The notes beneath the pieces are model-generated. The model made no database searches. It saw nothing but the letters and a program-made list of their open reading frames with translations, and was not told the origin of the DNA. Of a DNA stretch of 56,105 nucleotides, positions 23,791-35,631 are shown piece by piece. Within the stretch, counting starts at the first letter, position 1; every line of letters begins with the position of its first letter. Location: contig NW_014577062.1 in NCBI RefSeq assembly GCF_000485595.1, forward strand, positions 823,173-879,277, given 5' to 3'. The position numbers and the translations under genes were made by a program. The DNA comes from Priapulus caudatus (lineage: Eukaryota; Priapulida; Priapulimorpha; Priapulimorphida; Priapulidae).

Positions 23791-26700
23791 TATTGCCGAG
23801 TCGCTGTCACGAATATACACAAGAAACGGCGCAAACTGCCTCGCACACACACACGTGGCGGATCGGACAATAGGCGATGAAGCCGAATCGTTCCTAGTAA
23901 AACCATTCTACCTAAGTGCACATGTAGTTTTTACGCTTGACAAATGTAGCATTCACGTATATGATAGTGTATCAGTAGCGCGCACTGCACCTGATACAGT
24001 TGCGGGTAAAGCTCTCTTCTGCACGCGTGTGCGCGTTTTGGCGACATGTTCATTCGATCCCATAAACCGCGTAATCCCGCCTGCTATACCGATATCACTC
24101 ACCAAGTTTCAAACCCGTCACAGTCAACGCTTTCAACATCGCAATCTTAATGTTGCTTCGGATATATATCGCGTGACGCAACCACAGTAAAGGTCTGTTG
24201 CGCGAGTCAAAAGTCAAAAGTCAACAGTCTGCATGGCGTGTCTTCCCGAGATTGTCTGACCGTGGCACGAAGCTGACCGAGTCCCTGTCACAGGAGTCTA
24301 CGCGTCAGGCAAAACAATGCCATCATCCTCGACGAATTATATTCGTTAGTTCACAATCCCGAAGCAAAAAAAGTACTTCCCAAACCGGAAAAAAAGACGA
24401 TTAATTTGTAATTCTGCCAAATACTTACGTTAATTAATGTTATGCACCTGTCTAAGTAGCAGTTTTATATTGTTTACGCGCTGGAGTTTAATGGGAATAC
24501 GGTCTTCGAGCTAGCGCTAGCTTGTAAGCACCCCCAAGCAAATTTTCGTATATGATAATCAAAACGGTCCTGGCGTTTATAATTATATTAGTAGAACAGT
24601 ATTCGCGCGCTAAATATCAGGGTTGAAATAGCCTGAATATAACGGCTATATGCAGTGTTATATTCTGTCATATGCGACTCTCTAACCATAGGCACAAAGC
24701 TAAATCAATAACCTGCAGAGATTTCAAGCTCAATGATGCATTTAATTAGCTAGAATGAATAAAGGACTAATTTAGGAGATGGGACACGTACGCAGAACAC
24801 CACGCACGTTGCCACGTACGCGCGCATGGCTGCCAACGTGACACACTACTACTATTACACGTACGTAATACACGCATCCCACGATATACTAAGTTTTAAT
24901 TAAATTTATATTAGTAAATATATATCTTCCCAAATGTTCATTTTAAACTAATACGTTAGTCATTATTTCCCCCGAAACATTTCGGAAAATTTATTGCCAC
25001 AGTGACTAAATGAGAAGACCGCTGCACTTAGCATGCATATTGTGCCGGGGGTATTGGTCCCATAATAAATTTAACGCATAATTAGACAAAAGCCACAATG
25101 TCAATATTATACATCTATACCGGCTTATTACTTTGCTATGATTTGGGGAACGATTCGTGACCAGTTTTTACACCTGTTGCATATTCTTTCATGCTGTACC
25201 ATGCTAAAGCAAAACTGACATCTTCTTCTTCCGCATAGGGAGAACCAGTTTATTCATTTACGATATTCTCTACAACTATGTCAGATAAATTAATGGGATA
25301 CCATATATCCACCGTGCCTCCACGTAGATCTAAGCTGAGATCCTATTTTTACATCGGGACATTTCAGATGTAACTGCAATTCTTCTCCCATCTACCATAT
25401 CCAAAGCAAACTTGAAATGCGTTCCAATCACACCACGTACGTTCTGAAGCAATTGGCAATTACTGTTCCAACTAACACTTATCTGACGCCTCAGCTCACA
25501 AAGATAGTGCAAGCAAATGCCTCTTCAGAAGTATTTTCTAAGTTTGGAATGTCCAGACGCAAACATTCCGTATTTAATAACGCAGGCTTATACATACAGG
25601 GCCTAATTATTACAAGTGTACATCAACAGAGTGAGCCTAGTTAAACAAAATGGTATCACAGAATGGAAAGAAAGCGACAGCCAGCCCCACGACTCTCGGA
25701 GGTGACACCTTCCCTCCAGTTATGCATTGGACGCTGGATTGGATTAATTCTCCAACAGCTGGTGGAGGTGACTGCGAGCTATACTGGAAGGAGGCCGTTC
25801 TATAATACTACGACCACTTGCGAAAAAACACATCACCTCATCCTGCTTTCACTTGCATCGGTCTCCATCTATTCGCGGATATTAGGCGACAATAATCTAC
25901 ACAAGCACTCGCAGACGATGCTGCTTGGCTTCCTTTGCGTGGTGTAAGAATGACTGCTAAGCGTATTGTTTGTCTGCCAACAAGTTCAGTTCGTTTACGC
26001 CGCTCACCTTCCCTCGCCGCGCTGCCACATCGCACCACCACAACGTATGAGCCGACGCAGAAGAAAGCATCAGATTGGCAGCGACACTTGTCAACGTGGT
26101 GGCAATATAATAAACGAGTGCCGCTCGTCTGCCGCACTATCATTCTTCAATCTCGCGCTTCCCTCGCAAAAGTTTGATGCATCGCTTCGCAGGGTAGCGA
26201 AGGCAAACTACCGAGAGAAGTGCTCACTGTTACCCTCGCGCCACTCTATTTTGTTCTCCGCAGAATAGGAAGATGCGACTTTCGTTTGAGAGGGAGAGCC
26301 CATCTTTCGGATATGAGACGGGGCAACGCTATAGAGCCGTTTGCATGGAGAGGGGCCGCACTGCAGCGGACAAACACACGTATCGTCGCTTGCACTTCTA
26401 CACACTTGTGCCTGCACAGATTTTTCGTTACCCCTTGTTACGTGTGCTAAGAGAGCTCCCTATTACGGATACCGTTTGCACATTATTTAAAACATATAGC
26501 AAAAAGCTGAACGGCTTTCATGGCCTATTCTATTATCACACACACTCGACTCAGCATACATGAGTACACTACTATTGTCACTTTATACTTTACTTAGCCT
26601 GACTGCGACATGAGCATAGTTGGAGTGGACACGGTTGAGAAGGACACGCAGAGCATGGCTGGCTAGGCTATCGTAGCTTTGTCCAGTCGTCCTTTCGCAG

Positions 26701-27210
26701 CACTGCCGTTTCTCAACTAGAAATATACGCAGATGAGATGCGTTAGTATATAGAGATGAAAAATAGAGAGTACCAGCTGTCGTAAACTACTATACGGTAT
26801 TTTAACCTAGATTTGCGTCGTAGAACTCATGTAAAATTAATTGCTTCAAATGGATAAACATTCAACGCGCCATGGCGGTGGACAATTTCAACATCATAAA
26901 TTGGCATGTCTATTCAGTATATGCATATAATTATGTTAAGCACAATGGCGACTAACGATATCCACGAAATACTTGGTGGAATTAAAATAAATTCAAGAGA
27001 CACATAGATGTTTTCACAAAAAACAGAAGTTCTCTGAATCAGCCATAAACTAGTTTATATGTCATCCTGACACCTCATTATTGCACAGCATTAAAACAGA
27101 ATGACGCTTGTGTACCTATCTACAGAAGATTTACAGTTAATAACAGTTTTCAGCAATAAGATTGCGTGATGAAGTAGTGATACTGCCATAAGAATGGCTG
27201 TCTGGCCACT

Positions 27211-27240
<30 letters not shown>
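23791..27240. repeat. 3.4-kb segment, copy 2 of a large duplication
   Basis: Collinear with 19179-22560. It is practically identical up to about 24370 and then abruptly indel-rich relative to copy 1. Same strand, same order, same flanking satellite and terminal (TA)n. The likeliest reading is one locus entered twice, as two haplotypes or a failed gap fill; a real tandem duplication is possible. Confidence 0.85.
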
Positions 27241-27252
<12 letters not shown>

Positions 27253-27285
27253 TAAATAGATATAGATATAGATATGCCATATATA

Positions 27286-28095
27286 TCCATAATTCCTCAG
27301 GTCGCGTCTTACTGGAGTTGAGCAAAAGATTTTTTTACCAATTTTAACAAATTTTTAACACATCTAACAAGAACAACCATATAAATGGATGGAGAAATTC
27401 AAACCCATTCCCACTAGAACAAATTCATATATGAAATATTGGAAGTTTTCCTGCCACATAATGACCATTCCCTGCATGGTGGCACAGCTGAAAGCCAGCC
27501 AATTATTTCTATTGCAAAATGCGGTGATTTCACCAGCGCAAAACTATACGCGCATTTTCTAAATAAAGTTACTATTTTTTTATTATTTGCAACTACACAA
27601 ACGACACACAGTCACTGATCCGTAGCTTCACAATTTACGTACACTTGCTGTGTGCAAGGATCACTTCACGCACCACTTACTACTACAGGTGTGAAAACCC
27701 GCAGCAATCCGTGATATAAATATCGTCAAAAACGTATTTTCTGCTATTATAATACTAGTAGTAATAGAGTCCATCGACTTCAATGACAGTCGGGGAAAAA
27801 ACATTTGGAAATGCAGCCAATTTATCGAGCTGTAATGACCAATTACACCACAGCAATAAGCAATGATGAGTTTGACGATGCAGTAATACCAAACCTGTCA
27901 AACCTGTTACTATAAGTCAAAGGGCAGTCTAGGGAATTTACTGTTTAATTGCGAATTTTACAAATACGGAAACCATTTCAAATGATTCTGCATGGCAAAA
28001 TACGAAGTCTGGATTGCTACATAGGTAGAGCTACTATGTTATAAGATTCTTAATATTCCTCTTCGTTATCCCAAACAAACAAAACGAGATAAATC
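27286..28095. other. Unannotated AT-rich DNA
   Basis: No exon, RNA gene or recognisable repeat seen. Confidence 0.5.
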
Positions 28096-28311
28096 CAGGG
28101 TTCTCCAAGCTTTTTCATTATAGCATGGGGGTGCTGCCTTTACGGTCATAGTTGCAAATCGCCGAAGGCGGTTTGCATGCTAGGGAGGTCCGGGGGCTAT
28201 GATATTTAGCATGGCGGCTATGATATTTAGAGTGGCGGGTGCATTTTAGGATGGCGGGGCTCGACGATAGCCTGGCGGGCCGCCAGCTATAAGTGCTCTT
28301 GGAGAACCCTG
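28096..28311. mobile_element. hAT-like MITE (216 bp)
   Basis: Terminal inverted repeats CAGGGTTCTCCAAG(C) and CTTGGAGAACCCTG. The CAGGGTTCTCC type is typical of non-autonomous hAT elements. The interior repeats GGCTATGATATTTAG twice. An 8-bp target duplication is not clearly preserved. Confidence 0.7.
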
Positions 28312-28497
28312 GAATCATATAACCTACCTAATAAATGCTAGACGAATATATATAATGAGTGAAACTCATGCCATAGAGAAATAGGTCATATGGGCCAGTC
28401 ATTGACCAGTAATTGCCACACGAGTTAGCCACATCCACATTTGGCTTCTGCTATAATATTATATATAATCCATATATATATATATGTATATATACAG

Positions 28498-28605
28498 AGC
28501 GCGAAATTAGCACAGGCCCACCGGCATATGCCGGCAAATTATTTGGAGGGCCAGTAACATTGGCAAAACACTGGCCCTCCGAGCCGGTGGCTTCAGCCGT
28601 GTTAG
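28498..28605. repeat. Palindromic GC-rich element
   Basis: GGAGGGCCAGT at about 28544 pairs with ACTGGCCCTCC at about 28570, and CCACCGGC near 28518 pairs with GCCGGTGG near 28583. A related, less clear stretch with GCTGGTAAATTATGG at 28780-28860 may be its other end. Probably a decayed non-autonomous transposon. Confidence 0.5.
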
Positions 28606-28878
28606 CGAGTATCTTCATTGTTATTTATAGTAAATTTATAGCAAATTATAGTAAATAGCCTACATTACTGTTTTACCTGAAAGTCATCACGCCATAATTT
28701 ATCGACATTTTATACAAAGTTGAAATCGAGAATGCAAGCGTGAAACATGACATTGACAAAAACAACAGCAAGCAAAATTTGTGCGTGCTGGTAAATTATG
28801 GTGAGAGCTGGTAAAAAAAAACTGCTGGTACCAGCCCTCTGGGTCGGTGCAAAAAATCATCATGCCCTGTATATATAT

Positions 28879-28917
28879 CAAGAGTCCATAATAGTCCATT
28901 TCTATTATGGAATCTTG
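28879..28917. mobile_element. 39-bp hairpin insertion (degenerate)
   Basis: CAAGAGTCCATAATAG and CTATTATGGAATCTTG form an imperfect inverted repeat, close to the hairpin at 4476. The flanks are TA-rich, so a 7-bp duplication cannot be judged. Confidence 0.6.
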
Positions 28918-28929
28918 ATGTATATATAT

Positions 28930-29989
28930 AGAGATATAGATATAGATATATATATATATACACATATAATAAATTCCATATACATGTTCGATCATATATA
29001 TACGCATTGTGTCATAACGCTGTCTGAACAGATGCTTTTACCTCAACATCGAGAACGGTCATCTAATCTATAATATGACATGACCGCTTGTTCTACTTAA
29101 TGCTAACATTAACAAGTGCCGCGAGCCGACAGCGCCTTCATCTACGTCACTGCGGTGACTCTGTGGTGCGAGTGCGTGGATTCTAGCTAACACCGTTAGT
29201 CCCAATGTGTTCACATACGCGCCAACAGTGGAAGGCACAGGGATGGTATCAGGAAGCCTTCTCAAAGGAATCGGTTCATTGGCAGATCGTTTATGAAAAG
29301 TTGTGCCACAGAGAAGCGCCGTACGTTTAAGTGTCTTAAGCATAAGATGGAAGCTTCCCATCATACGTGTAGCAACATATTAACCTGTAAACTAATTAAC
29401 GCATCGGCAAAAAATACAGCAGTACGTTCACGCACACATGCACTGGCAGTGGCCACTGGCAGTGGCATAAGCCTTATCATGTGAACAGCATGGAGCAGTA
29501 CAGAATTGCCATAGAAATAGTTATACATCTTACAGGGAGCATAAACCGATCTGTCCAACCAAATTCTTAGCTTTTGAATTTCAATCACCTAGTCGACTGG
29601 TGTGACAGTTGTAGGCCTCATCACATCCAGGATGCATAGATTCTACTACGCAAAAGCCGGCATGTCAGAATTCTTTCACAGTAAACCAAATCCATGTTTA
29701 ACCCTCTCTGACAGGTCAAAAGTTATCCGACCACTTACTCTTCGCATCTTTCTGCTCTTCTGTCAGCCAGCAAAGAGTACATTCATGGTCTTTCAATTAA
29801 GCATAAATGCTAGGTCACTGCTGAAACAAAAAAGTTTATATCAATCGCTTCCCGTCAGACCAGTGTCTCAGAAAATCGTCTTAAAATCTGCACCTGTGCC
29901 CCACTATGACATTTGACCTGTGACCTCCAATTTCAGCACAGTGATGGCTTTTCCTACCATGATGCTATACACCGACTATCACTACCCTA
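28930..29989. other. Unannotated intergenic DNA
   Basis: A few short open frames (for example 29602-29916 +) with no family match or splice support. Nothing convincing. Confidence 0.5.
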
Positions 29990-30272
29990 GGGTGAGCCGT
30001 TTAGATTTGTGCCGCAATTCTGCATTTCCTCCCAATACCTTAAGTTAAGGAGGGAATTTTCCCCCTTCTTGTACACCTCTTGACCTTTGACCTTTGACCC
30101 CCAGCTTCGACATCCCAACTCGTCTTCAGATTACCCCCCCACGTCCCGAATATCGTGACCGTACGTCGAGCGGTTAAGATTTGTGCCCAACTGTTGACAG
30201 ACGGACGGACGCACGCACGATCATGCGATTCTACAAGCTGCATCTGACTATGTCAGATGAGCTAAAAACAAA
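29990..30272 (+). mobile_element. SINE-like dispersed repeat with GACGGACG tail
   Basis: Contains TTGACCTTTGACCTTTGACC, a GCGGTTAAGATTTGTGCCCA segment, GACAGACGGACGGACG, and ends in GTCAGATGAGCTAAAAAC. The 3' part resembles the ends of the repeats at 51962-52817 and 55270-56105 (AACGGTT...ATGTTGACGGAAGGACGG; GAGCTAAAAA). This places it in a dispersed family within the window. The class is inferred from its form only. Confidence 0.55.
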
Positions 30273-31299
30273 TGCAAGCATAAATACTTTTTACCTTTTA
30301 AGTAATGCATCAATCACATTTCTTCGAGCAGAGACAAATTTAATGTTTTACTAATAAGCTCATGCATCATTGTTGAAGTGGATTTAGATGATGAGTCAAG
30401 TTACTTTTGAATTAGCCTGAAAGCCACGAACGATTGGACATTTTGTGATTGAATTACAGAAAAAATTTCGAGGAGCCAGAAAAAACGTGATGCGGCCATG
30501 ATGCCGAGGCACACCGAGGATTGACACTTTGTGTCTTCCAATCACAGCGTACGCCGCACCTCTCCGTTATAATTTCAAAGGTGGGGACCCATTGAGGTAC
30601 GGAATCGCCGATCTCAAGAACTATGGCATTCTGCTAGGCTAGAACGGTTTCCTAGGATAGAGTTTGACACAAAAACGAAAATAACACGGTGTTTAGCGCA
30701 CTGCGCTACGTCTTTCTGTTGCATTTTTGCATCTCCGTAATCAGGATAAGCCCCACCTTCTTCGTTGATGGGCCTGAATGGGGCGTCACCGAGGTGACCG
30801 GTTCCTTTCCCCAGCCTGTTTACTTTTCGTAAATAATGAAATGCCTGGCCGATGCATTTCGCATCTAACAGGAAAATTTTCTGCATTTTCACTCGCTGTC
30901 GGAAGTGAACGAGTGCGTTATTCATTGAACAATTCAATAAAACACACACAATGTTCGGAGCTAATGTTTACATACATCTCTTGGATGTTTTATAAGTAAA
31001 TATAGGGATTTTCAATAAAATAATGAGTTTTTATATGTATTTACCACGATTTACGTATAGAAACTATATATTATTTTTACTGATTTCTCCGTAACTTTCC
31101 TTGGAGTTTTCATCGTCTTTCAATGCATTTCGGTAGGTTTTCTGCATGATTATTATTTTGCGCAGGCCTCATTTTGGAAATCCTCCAACATTTTTACTTC
31201 TTCCTTAGTTAAGTTATACTTATAGTCCATCTTTCACTGTTATTTACTTAGGAAGGAAGGTAAAACTAACTGTGCATTCGTATAATTTCACTCTTGCTT
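30273..31299. other. Unannotated intergenic DNA
   Basis: No gene recognised. Short open frames on both strands near 30614-30999 lack support. Confidence 0.5.
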
Positions 31300-31680
31300 C
31301 TATAGTATGATTTCCATAATTTTGCTCTTCTGCCCATGATAACATATTTCCCTCATCATGAACCTACATTTTTCAGTTCGGACTCTTATCATATCGTTAT
31401 AACCTCCTATATCATTAATTAAATCCCCTAGGCCTAGGTATGAATATTTGGTGCAATTTTTGATTACTTGGTTGCCTATTAATATCTCCTTCTCTATCCT
31501 TTCTTTGTTTGTGAATTTTATAACCATTGTATTTGTTTTGTTCATATTAAATTCTAATATTTTTGATTTAGCTAATCTGGAGAATGACTGAGCGATTTTT
31601 GTGACTGTTTTATAATCTCCAATTCCTACAATATCGTCAATATATAATCATTGTCATCTTCTAAAACTACAGACCATCCG
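31300..31680 (-). pseudogene. LINE reverse-transcriptase remnant
   Basis: On the - strand a frame encodes YIDDIVGIGDY, the YxDD catalytic motif of a reverse transcriptase, at about 31635. It runs on through an MNKTNTMVIKF stretch (KTxxM motif) and an IKNCTKYSYLG stretch (YLG motif), the usual order in the palm and thumb of non-LTR retrotransposon reverse transcriptases. A frame break lies just before YIDD. The 5' side is cut by the hairpin at 31690, and neither endonuclease nor full palm is present. It is a short dead fragment; the clade cannot be assigned. Confidence 0.7.
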
Positions 31681-31689
31681 CTGCCCGCT

Positions 31690-31732
31690 GTGGAGACGTG
31701 CGCCGAGCCTCAAATTTAGCGCACGTCTCCAC
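31690..31732. repeat. GC-rich hairpin
   Basis: The 14-bp arms GTGGAGACGTGCGC and GCGCACGTCTCCAC enclose a 15-bp loop, adjoining the truncated LINE fragment. Confidence 0.75.
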
Positions 31733-32161
31733 TGCGAACAGCGCTTCATACTTGAACATCCCCGCGGTCGCGTGCGCATATCCCGCGGAACTGCGCGTCT
31801 CATCCGCGTGCAGCGCTTAGGATCAACAGCAAAGCTGTGCCACGCAATCTTGTATCATGTCTCTCTGGATTCAGTTTGAGCCTTTATGTATTAACCATTG
31901 TTGAACTATTTTTGCTTTATAGAAAAAATATTATCACAATGCCCAGATAAGCTGTCTGACACACTACAGTAATGATGGCAAATCGCTAAGATGAGATGGC
32001 AATGTCATCAAAGATGCACTACTTTTGCCACAAACATCCCAAAAATTATCAAAACAACTGATGGGGGTGAAAACAGTTGAGCATCTATTGATTAAGTCAA
32101 CCTTGATTTCTGATCGAACCGAGTAAAAAACAAAATAAAATAACACAACTCCCATCTAAAG

Positions 32162-32403
32162 CAGAGGCGTAGCTAGGATTTTTTCAGCAGGGGGAGGGGG
32201 CACTGGGGGCCTTACATTTTCGTGGGGGGGAGGGGCACAATATATAACTTTTTTGTTGTATTATACTGTTCTAACGGCATTGTTTTTAATTCAATTTTTT
32301 TTTATCAAGAATGAATTTTCAGTGGGGGGGCACCTGGGGGGGGCACAGAAAATTGGTGGGGGGCACGTGCCCCCCCCCAGGCCCCCCCGTAGCTACGCTC
32401 CTG
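32162..32403. mobile_element. hAT-like MITE with 8-bp TSD (242 bp)
   Basis: The ends are CAGAGGCGTAGCTA and TAGCTACGCTCCTG, inverted repeats of the CAGRGGCGTAGCTA type. They are flanked by a perfect 8-bp direct repeat, ATCTAAAG, at 32154-32161 and 32404-32411. TIR type and 8-bp duplication point to the hAT superfamily. The interior is G-rich with GGGGGGCAC blocks and no coding capacity. Confidence 0.85.
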
Positions 32404-32411
32404 ATCTAAAG

Positions 32412-33680
32412 AAGGTCTAGCATAATTATTACAACTTAATACTTTTTACAGGGATTCACTTATATAAGTTGCAATTGATAATGACGGTGAAATTAAGAGC
32501 ATCAATTAATGCAGAACCTCTTTTGGGTTGCTTTGCTTTTATATTTGTTTATGACACATAAAATGCCATCCAAATAAAATTATAATCTGCCGTACAATCA
32601 ATTAATTCACCGCCTGCAATGGCTTTGAAGTTCACAAAAAGTTTACTTGCACTTCCCTTCCCATCCATCTATTCCGCCTCCTCCTACCCATACCTCTCCT
32701 CATATTCTCCCTCTCCCCAATGACTTCACCCTAGCTTTCCCATATCCCCCTTACCTCCTCTGTCATTGTATATGATCAATATCAATATTAATTAAATATA
32801 CATCAATATATACTTGTCAAAGTTATGAAGTAAAACAGCCTCATAAAGGAAAAGTCTCAAAAAAGGGGAAGACTCATCATTGTCACACATTAATTCACTG
32901 ATTATTTGTAAAGTATAAGAATCTAATTACAATGTAATACAAATTATAAGCATGTGCTACAACCCAGTACACAATTTTTGTCATCACTTCACGATTGTAC
33001 ATGTGGATGCATGGGAAACAAATGGAAACTGTATGTGAATTGAGATGGTCATGGTACGTACATGTCAGTTTGTGAACAAAGTGGTCACCAGCTTTGGAAA
33101 GGACAGTCAGTCAAAGTAAGAAGTAAAATTGTAGAGACGTGGTTGTCAGAGTTTGAGGTTGAGATAAGAAAGGTTGTTATGTCCAGTCCAAAATTCCGTA
33201 CAAAGTGGCCCAATAATGAAGAGACATACCAGGGTAGCAACTAAAGGCTGTGACAATGTGACATGACAGAGGATCGGTATTCGTATTCCTCCAAGGTGCA
33301 CTGGGAGCATATCAGCCAGTGACAGAATGTGTAGGAGGGAGGGTGGGAACCGAGAAAGCAAGGAGACATGCTGAGAGCAGATAGAAGAATAAGATGGGTG
33401 TGCAGGCAATGGGACACACTGCTGGCAGCATTCACATGAGAGGGATTGAGGAGAAAAATTAAGGCACACAACACCTAAGAGTTGAGATGGGAGCCAGCAG
33501 GTCCACAGAGATATGGCTGCTCCTACATAATTGTATATGAATAACATACACCTAATAATGTCACACGATCATGTTATATGATAGAATGTATTTAAAAAAT
33601 GTGGAATGGTCATCCGTTAAAGTCCGTGTTATTTGGGGTAATCATGTGTGGTTGACAGTGAACATGCATGTTGCTGGGAA
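32412..33680. other. Unannotated intergenic DNA
   Basis: An open frame at 33062-33244 (+) of 60 codons is the only one of note; it matches no family known to me. No splice or RNA signals stand out. Confidence 0.45.
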
Positions 33681-34066
33681 GGGGGGGGGGGCACTCACCC
33701 CCACATTATGGTAGATATGTGCTACTGCGAAGTCAAAAATGGGGCGCTCTGGCACGAACTCAGACCTGAAAATGGGGGTCTCTGGAACTAATGTTTGTTG
33801 AATATGGGATGCTCTGGAACTGGCTATGTTCGAAAATGGGGGTCGAAAACAAAAACAGCAGCAGCAGCTGACCATCCATCCATCCATATGTGCATGCGTT
33901 GCATGCATGCCTTCACGGCCCAGCTTCAACGTATTCTGAAGTACGATGCACTGGAACGGAAATGTTAAAAACTATGGTCTCCGGAACGGCAAAAATAACG
34001 GAAAATATGGGTCTCTCCTGCGGCACATACCTACCATGCAATATATATGGAGTGCTCCCCCCCACG
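33681..34066. mobile_element. Palindromic MITE-like element
   Basis: The left end GGGGCACTC....ATTATGGTAGATATGTGC is mirrored by GGCACATACCTACCATGCAAT....GGAGTGCTCCCCCC at the right. The inner parts carry repeated ATGGGG(G)TCTCTGGAAC-like words facing each other. The inverted repeats are diverged. ATGTTG occurs near both ends, but a target duplication is unproven. Confidence 0.6.
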
Positions 34067-34245
34067 GGGTATGTTGTCAGGATTGTTATATGGGTGCACG
34101 GCGTGAAGGGTGCTGCATTAATGAATATATAGCTCCGACGTTTCGTAATATATACCCAGGTTGCTAGGTTGCTCATCTAGATCACAGGTACTTGGAACGT
34201 CTCAATAAAAATAAAAAAAGTAAATAAACACGAAATGTATTTACA

Positions 34246-34349
34246 CCGCACGCTAGCTGCTGCACACTGACACATAAATATATATATTATTTTTATAATT
34301 TATAAATAAATATATATTTATGTGTCAGTGTGCAGCAGCTAGCGTGCGG
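34246..34349. repeat. 104-bp near-perfect palindrome
   Basis: Arms of about 40 bp: CCGCACGCTAGCTGCTGCAC... reads back as ...GTGCAGCAGCTAGCGTGCGG. The arms continue through GACACATAAATATATAT, leaving an AT-rich loop of about 20 bp. It should form a stable stem or cruciform. No flanking direct repeat was found. Confidence 0.85.
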
Positions 34350-35111
34350 CGGCCAGCGTGTTTGCAGAGGAGCATTTGGACGGCATTTACAGGAAATTGT
34401 CGGCAATAATAGGTCAAGGAGAGTAGAGAAACATTAAGACTTTGGTAGTAAATAGATTTCGTATTTATTTATATTTTATTGAAACGCTCCAAGTGCCTGT
34501 CATCTAGATGATTGATGAGGTGAGTCATCAATCATCAAGCCGCAAAACGCACAACTTGTATTTGTAACGCCCTGGTATGCTAAAAATAACAACAACTACA
34601 AGACTGGGGTGTCTCTTAGCCTTTGAATTTTTTTCTCAATGTACCGGTATTTGCTTACCTGATGCGGGCACGTCTTGCAGCAAGTCTTGTACAATGCTTC
34701 GAAAGAAAATATTTTAATGATAAAAGAAATTAGCGTTGATGTTGACGTCGTAACAAATGAGCATCACTATATCACCATCAGTTGATAGATGGGTATAGAC
34801 CATAGACTGATAGACGGGTTACAAGTCTTTTTAATACGGTATCTTTCACAGCCGTGAGGAATTAAGGTGTCCGACTGTGGGCGGTTCAATTTATAGAAGA
34901 TTGCTGATTTTTGCGAGTTTGCAAGATGCCCGGTTAATTTTCTTACGTACATGCGTATCGTACGTGTCCAATTCTAATATAATTTTGAGGTGATCGAGCT
35001 CCTCAGCTGTGCGACAACATGTAAACGTCGAAGGCAGGGCAACTCAAGCGTTGAATCGTCTAGTAGTAGTAGGCGTGTAATGCGTCCTAAATTTGTGTGC
35101 CGTCGACTGAC

Positions 35112-35507
35112 ATGATGGCGATGGTCCCAAGAGCATTGTTTACATCGTTTATGTTGCTAGTCTTTTTGATTCTACTGGCTCTGCGGCTGGATGAAAAAAC
35201 CAACTGGAACTGGTTTATCGTGTTCATCCCCATGTGGATTTTTGACTGCTTTATACTTATATACATTGTGTTTGAAATGATAGCGCACTGCAAAAATGGA
35301 ATCTTTAGAAATGAACCCAGTATGGTGCGCAAATCAGGATATCTTGCCTGCGTTTTTTTGAAGCTAGTTTTCCAAGTATTGCTGTGTGGGCGGCTAGAGT
35401 ATTTTAAACAACTATCATATTTTTACGTAGCCATCCCTTTCTGGCTTGTAATGTCCATTGCAATCGTAGATCTGATTGTGTCATTGCATCACCTAGCGAG
35501 AGCTTGA
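35112..35507 (+). CDS. TMEM60: Transmembrane protein 60 (TMEM60)
   Basis: A single-exon gene of about 131 codons for a small multi-pass membrane protein; the molecular role of the family is unknown. Recognised by the family signature LDEKTNWNWFIVFIPMWIFD in the N-terminal third, and by GYLACVFLKLVFQVLLCGRL and YFYVAIPFWLV further on, matching vertebrate TMEM60 in order and total length (about 133 aa). Four hydrophobic segments are visible at about residues 8-24, 33-53, 75-93 and 102-122. The start is one of two adjacent ATGs at 35112 and 35115; an in-frame ATG at 35097 would add five residues with no family support. The stop lies 124 bp before the CDIN1 start on the same strand, and no AATAAA lies between. 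Upstream DNA shows no obvious TATA box. Confidence 0.9.
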   Translation: MMAMVPRALFTSFMLLVFLILLALRLDEKTNWNWFIVFIPMWIFDCFILIYIVFEMIAHCKNGIFRNEPSMVRKSGYLACVFLKLVFQVLLCGRLEYFKQLSYFYVAIPFWLVMSIAIVDLIVSLHHLARA

Positions 35508-35631
35508 TTCTGATTCGGGAGGAAACAAGATAGAATATTCGCCAAATTTGTTTGTCAGTTATAAACAGAACATTTAGAAAACAAGGAGTTACAAACGAGA
35601 CAAGTGACAATCAGAAAGGCGATTTGATAAA

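Noticed and set aside
28118-28318. Short Arg/Ser-rich frame on the - strand
   Set aside because: It falls inside the 216-bp hAT-like MITE and repeats its internal duplication.
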